A stretch of 64,000 nt of DNA from Allium sativum (taxonomy: Eukaryota > Streptophyta > Magnoliopsida > Asparagales > Amaryllidaceae), in assembly GCA_030737875.1 (NCBI GenBank), contig CM060915.1, positions 363,999,863-364,063,862 on the forward strand, read 5' to 3'. Shown one piece after another: positions 58,499 through 64,000 of this stretch; position 1 is the first letter of the stretch; every line of letters begins with the position of its first letter. Under the pieces are notes generated by a model. It ran no database searches. It was not told the DNA's origin and saw only the letters and a list, made by a program, of their open reading frames with translations. The position numbers and the translations under genes were made by a program.

Positions 58499-60486
58499 TG
58501 TAACAACCCCGAATTTTGGCAATAATTAAATTAGTAATTAGTTATATTCCAAATAAAGATTTTTTTTTTTTGAAAACAATAGAATTTGACTACGAAACTT
58601 GCACCATTGGGTTCATGATGGAATTCTGGTTAACTTTCATGTTTAGAACTTCGCGAACAGTGTCAATGAAAAAGTTACAGACGAAATACGAAAATTGACA
58701 GAAAATAAATAAAATATTGAATATATAAAAATAAATCTCCACTGTCCCCCCCACCACTTCCAGGTTGACCTAGGCGATCGACTGGACGGTCAACCGCTAG
58801 ATCGACCCCTAGTCGATTCAGGCAGTAGTGGATAGGGTTTTATATTATATAAATTTTATATCGTTGGATGGATTTTTCTGTAGTTCATTCTAATGGTTTT
58901 GGGTCATTTTTATGTCTATAAATAAAGGGCTAGACCCCCACTCTTTTCTCATATTTTCTGGAGGTAGCAGTAATGCTCTGTCATTTCCAATCCTCCAACT
59001 TCTTCTAAAATTCAAAATATAAACCTATACAAATTTAATTAACAAGAATTAAGGTGAATGAATTCAAATTTATGAAAAAGAGTTAGTTCTTTGAATAGGT
59101 AAATCTTTTTGTTTAAATTTCCTTCTTCTCTTCCAATTTCTCTTTTAGATCTACAAATCTAAATAAGTATATGTATATCCCCTATTATGTACAAATTACA
59201 GATCTGTGAGATTTGGAATTTGTAAGCCTAAAGCCTGTGTTCAAATTCGGATTTGGATAGCTTTCAATTGAGTGTGAAATATATATTATTTATAATATCT
59301 TATATAATTTATTTGTGTAAATCTGGATTGAATGCCGTGAATTTATCAGATTTGTTTTGTTATTTTCAAATATGAAATAATATGTATGAGATTTCGATAT
59401 GGAGTTGTAGGCCTTTCAGTTTAATATTATCATATTTCCTACAATTTATCTTAGATTGTTTGTGCCTATTATAAACACCTTGAATCTAGAAAGTAATCCC
59501 AAAAATTGTTAAATATGAAGTGTTGTCACTCTAGATTCATAGGATTTGGGTGTAAGTATATTATTTGTGCAGTATTGATTTAAAATTATAAACTTGTTTG
59601 TGCTTGATACTGTTTGGGACTTTTACCTGATTGTTGTAAATTTGTCCTTTTTACTCTTTTTTATAAAAGGTGTTATTTCATATCTACAAGGAATATAAAC
59701 AAACCAAATAGGAAGAGATGTGGAAATTCAGGATCTTTTTGTATATAGTTTGCAACATCTATTCTAAATAAAATATTAAACTATTTCCTTATGATTTGAA
59801 ATATGTCAATATCTCTCTTTTAAACAGTTTGGGCATAATTAACTATAATTACAATAAATAACCTTTTCATGATATTTTTAATTTTAAACAAGATTAAACA
59901 CAAAAAGGATTATTCTAGCCATTATCTTAAACTGGAATATAAAGAATAATAACGATAATAAAACATAATGAGTAACTATGTTAACACCTTGCGTAAAATA
60001 TAAGTATATAATTATTACAATCCCATATGTCCAAACCTACGTATATAACATTATTATTTTTTTGCTAAATAAATGTTCGTTGTGTGTTTACATTTGAAAG
60101 GTTTCTATTTTTATATGAATAAATATACGGTAATATTTCTCATAATAAATGGAAATGAATATTTGTGTCTGTTATCTAGATAGCAATAAATGTGGAATTG
60201 ATTGTTATAATTAAAACGGTAACAAAATAAGGGAATTATTATTGTAATCATGAATGTTTTAAGGAAATGTATTGAATAGGAAATAAATGCCAAAATGGTT
60301 ATAATTTAAATTGTGATTAAGAATAGGGGTTGTAACTCTAACTAGGGAAATAAATAAATAATAAACTCATATATATATATATATATCTGTGTGTGTATGT
60401 TTCAAATAAGAATTAAATGGAATTAAATTAGAACATTAATGTTTGGAAGTTACAATAATTAGTTTAGAATTTTAAATGGGACTAAT
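58499..60486 (+). mobile_element. LTR-E, first part
   Basis: Begins TGTAACAACCCCGAATTTTG, the opening of this LTR superfamily and closest to RT1's opening. It has a GATCGACT/AGTCGATT motif group (58770-58820), a TATA box TATAAATAAAG near 58917, and a donor-like ATAG/GTAAATC near 59099. The rest is AT-rich with no gene. It is interrupted at 60486 by LTR-C. Confidence 0.7.
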
Positions 60487-61670
60487 TGTAACACCCCGTG
60501 TATTCTATAACAGTGAAATTCACAAATTAAAGTATAATTAATTTCAAATCAAAGAATTGAGGGAAACGGGATATGCCATTGCGTTCGTCTCAGAATTATG
60601 CTTAAGATAGAGTCCGAGTTTGCGTAAAACGGACTCCGTATGAAGAAGATATGGCCTTCGTAAGTTTCAGAATTCAGTTTAAAATTCAAACAGACGAAAA
60701 CAGCTCAGAAAAACAAATTTAAAATTCAAAATCGGGCCCAATTGGCCAGGGCGGGAAAATTCCCGCCCAAGGCACCCAGGTCGACTTGGCAGTCGATCTG
60801 GGGCTAGCCAGGTCGACTGGGCAGTCGACCTGGGTAACCCGTGTCGACTGCCAAGTCGACACGGTGTCGACTGGGGTGTCGACCTGGCCCCTGAGCCAAG
60901 TCGAACCCAGCCCACCCTGGCTGGCCTGGTCTGTGTTTGGTCGATTTTCTGAGCCTTGCCTTGTCACTAGGGCTAGGTGTCAGCTCCTGGTTGGTCTCTC
61001 CTTTGAACGAACGGCTATTATTAAACCAAGCTCCATCGACGGTCCGAATCAACTCAAAAACACTATAAAAAGAACCTAAGACCTAGCCTAAATCATACTA
61101 TTTCATTTTAGCCTCAGGCCGCCGCCATTAATCCTAGAGCTCTAAATTAAAAATACAAAGAACAAAATTATAGAAGACGAAGGACGATTCTTGAAGGCTA
61201 CAACTAGAAGCTACAACAACTACGACGCTTTAGACAACGGATTTGGGGCTATTTGATTTGGAATTTTCTATTTTGATTACTTGCTTCATATTGTAAGTTC
61301 TATGTCACTTTTTAGGCAAAAACACTAAAATAACATGGAGATGCTATGAATTGAAACCGGATTTAGGAACTATTATTAATCCATGTTTATATTGTTTAAC
61401 TTTGAATCATAATTTGGGAATATTACTATGTCAACGTTGCAAGTTAAACTTAACTTGATTTTGATGTTGTTATGAATCACTTGGGCTTAATTGTATGGCA
61501 AGTTGGACTAATACATGTCCATGGAATCACCATGTTCATTGAAATCTTTATGACCTTGCCTATGATGCTAATTAAACCATGTCTATGATGTTGATGGAAC
61601 TATGCCTGTGATGTTAATATACCTATCATGTTAATGACAAAATTGGGAATTGCTAGGTTATGATGAAAAG

Positions 61671-61790
61671 TTGGAATCATTATGTTTATAATGTTAGATG
61701 AGAATCATTATGTTAAAAATGCTAAATTGGAATCATTATGTTTATAATGTTAGATGAGAATCATTATGTTAAAAATGCTAAATTGGAATC
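61671..61790. repeat. 56-bp tandem duplication in LTR-C
   Basis: A unit starting TTGGAATCATTATGTTTATA at 61671 is repeated exactly from 61727, with the start of a third, diverged unit at 61783. Confidence 0.9.
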
Positions 61791-62330
61791 CACTATGCCT
61801 ATTAGAATTACCATGCCATTAATGTTTCATGTTGTAATAAAATCATTATTATGCCCGCAATGATTATTATGCCTATGATGTAAAGTTGAAATCATCATGT
61901 TAAACTAAGTTGGAACCATTACTATGCCAAGTTATCATCATGCTAGTATTGAAACCATGTGATATGTTATAGCCTGTTTATTATGCAAATGATGTTGGAA
62001 TTGTCACATATGCCTATCACATGTTTGGTGTTACTCCCCTTTATCTCTTGAATTGTTTATGCTTGTGAACGAAGTACGTTTATATACGTTGGGGATACGA
62101 TTGGGTAGAATAGGCAAAACTTGAATCATAAAGCGTGAAATTTGGCATAAGTAGAACATGAAATATGGCACGAAAACTTGACTTGAACATGTCATAACTT
62201 GACTTGAAAAACAGGCCTTAGTTGGGCACGAAGTTGACATATGAACATGCTATGGAAATAGCACTAATCTGATAAGAACATGGGCATGACTTTAGAAAAC
62301 AAGAAAGTGGCCAACTTGAGGTTGGGTTGA

Positions 62331-62494
62331 GTTTGTAGTATAAATCTGCCCGGAACCGCCCGGCAAATCCAGTTGCTACAAACAATAGGATCCAATGTGG
62401 GTAGTTGGTCACATCGCGCTTGAAACTCAAGGTTGGGTTGAGTTCGTAGCGTAAACCTGCCCGGAACCGCCCGACAAATCCAGTGGCTACGAAC
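62331..62494 (+). other. Pair of conserved stem-loops in LTR-C
   Basis: First: GTTTGTAG (62331-62338) pairs with CTACAAAC (62376-62383). Second: GTTCGTAGC (62452-62460) pairs with GCTACGAAC (62486-62494). The loops read CTGCCCGGAACCGCCCG, like those in A and B, but the stem bases differ in a way that keeps pairing. Confidence 0.75.
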
Positions 62495-63868
62495 AACAGG
62501 ATCCAATGTGAGTGGTTCGGTGCATTAACGAATCAATTAATGCCAATCAGGGTTAAGTCATGAACATGAAAAGACAAATTAACCAACTTGAACACGATTT
62601 GTAGGGCTAAGTCATGAACTTGAAACGACAACACTTAGCCAACTTGACATGACACGTAGGCGGGTTAAGTCGCGAATTTAAATGACATACTTAACCACCT
62701 TGACATGACTGGACTGGAAAAGGATTAAGTCACGAATTACATGACTTAATCGGTTAGGCGGGTTAGGTCACGAATTACATGACCTAATCTGTTAGGTGAA
62801 ACCCTAGACACGATCCTTTTCAGCAGTAACCCTCTAGATGTATCAAGGTACCCTGGGGCTAGGCCGGGTGGGGAACGATTACTGGGCTGATTGTAAGAGG
62901 TGAATGACGGCAGTGGGGTACGCCAGTGTAGGTTCGGTGGACTACGGTCGTGCACGTATTCCGGGGCAGACACTGGATGTCCGTAGATTTATCTGTGCAT
63001 CTTGAATCGTGTCAGGGGTTGACACCCTAGGGCTGATACACCCGAAGGTGGACCCAGCACAGGTGACTACATTCGTGATTAGCCGTATGACACTGACACT
63101 TGACGAGCTAGAACTAGTAGGGAGCCGATCGACTAGATAAGCGCTCCGTAGGACCCCGTACTTGGGTCAGACCCCGTTTCAGGGTCATTTCATGATATTG
63201 GGCCGTGGGATTTATTTCGTGATTAACTCGTGACATTGGCTTAGTATACTAGTACAGTCGATGCAACGAATCTTGAACATGTGATGCTTTATTTGACTTG
63301 TCTTGACTTATCATGATCACCTTAGTTTATCTTGTCCACCTTGACACCCTTCTTGAGTTTAGCTCCAGTTCATACATGACATGTTGTTTTAACCGTTTTT
63401 ACACTGAAAGTCACTAGGACTTACTCAGTCTTTATGACTGACCCTTTTCCTTTCGCCTCTTTTTCTTTCGTCGCCCCCCCAGGTTCTCAGGGAGGGAATA
63501 CCGCAGCTTGACCAGTTTTCACATCCCGCTTGAAGAGAAAGAATGTATTGCTTGGATCTTTTCCGTTTTGGACTATGGCTTTGGACAACAATTTGGGGAC
63601 TTTTGCAGTTTATTCATGTTTTCTTTATGCTTCTTTAAATAATGTAATCAAGACAGTTATGATTTTGGAAGTATTGTAAGACAAATTATGACATGGTTTG
63701 TGAACACGTATTATGTTGAAATAAAAGTTGTTGTTGTTTTTCCGCTGTTCAAAAATATGTGTTCTTATATCTTTCTTGTATATCTGTGACTTATACTTAT
63801 AAACCTCCACCAAAATTAGGGCATTCCCTTTGAGAGTGACCCCAATGGAGGTGGGGTGTTTCACTAAT

Positions 63869-64000
63869 ATAAATGGCATTTAAGAGTCTATCCATTGCCT
63901 TAGAAAACATGACCATTAGGCTCATTAATGGAACAAGACAATTAAGGAATTAAAATGATTGAGTGTCCATTGTATTAGGAAATACAACTGTTAAGGTCAT
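63869..64000 (+). mobile_element. LTR-E, continuation at the window end
   Basis: Sequence after LTR-C and its target copy resumes the AT-rich LTR-E. Nothing coding is seen. The LTR's end lies beyond the window. Confidence 0.55.

Larger units (their letters stand above)
60487..63863 (+). mobile_element. Solo gypsy LTR-C (3377 bp)
   Basis: TGTAACACCCCGTGTATTC at the start, GGTGGGGTGTTTCA at the end, with the 5-bp duplication CTAAT on both sides (60482-60486 and 63864-63868). There is no partner LTR or interior, so it is a solo LTR. It has the A/B plan: seven GTCGAC sites, TATA at 61064, donor ATATT/GTAAGTTC at 61293, stem-loops at 62331-62494, GTTAAG repeats, poly-C acceptor at 63482, and the end block GAGTGACCCC. 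Confidence 0.93.

Overview
The window is nuclear DNA of a flowering plant, almost certainly a repeat-rich heterochromatic or intergenic block. The evidence is the contents: plant-type Ty3/gypsy LTRs primed by initiator-tRNA-Met (TGGTATCAGAGC), a CACTA element, a DUF659-type hAT, a LINE, a Tat-type antisense ORF with the 'putative gypsy type transposase' fold, and a plant-mobile-domain fragment. I see no intact host gene, tRNA, rRNA or CRISPR, and I cannot name the species.

Layout. (1) 1-6256 and 18392-18972: 3' part of a Tat-lineage gypsy element on +, with a decayed antisense ORF (831-4483, minus), a polypurine tract and an ~0.83 kb 3' LTR. (2) 6257-18386: a gypsy-type element on the minus strand, called RT1 here, inserted in that LTR (5-bp duplication ATGAC). 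It has two ~5.86 kb LTRs around only 403 bp. Each LTR holds an array of ~44 imperfect palindromes with a ~49-bp period. (3) 18973-28610 and 36312 to about 38200: a decayed chromovirus-like element, split by a broken LINE (about 19958-25030, minus) and a CACTA element (28611-36311, duplication TTT) with two decayed genes, TNPD and TNPA. (4) About 38220-39336 and 58060-58498: a plant-mobile-domain gene remnant, cut by a copia-like LTR and by a hAT element (39337-58059, duplication GGTAGCAC). (5) Inside the hAT transposase gene sits a solo gypsy LTR, LTR-A (40800-55999, duplication AAATT). Inside LTR-A sits a full-length non-autonomous relative, element B (41900-52721, duplication TGTGC), with 4.4 kb LTRs and a 2.0 kb interior. 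(6) 58499 to the window end: another gypsy LTR (LTR-E), interrupted by a solo LTR-C (60487-63863, duplication CTAAT).

The most unusual material is inside the long LTRs. RT1, LTR-A, element B and LTR-C share a plan: a TATA box 0.4-1.0 kb from the LTR start, a good splice donor 0.25-0.55 kb further on, a candidate acceptor near the LTR end, and palindrome arrays between donor and acceptor. A, B and C also carry two stem-loops per LTR whose arms differ between copies and families yet still pair. I read this as a possible conserved structured leader intron of very long LTRs. It is an inference that RNA data and a covariation test could settle.

No gene here looks able to act on its own: the hAT, CACTA, LINE and Tat genes all carry stops or frame breaks, and RT1 and B have almost no coding interior and would need proteins from elsewhere.
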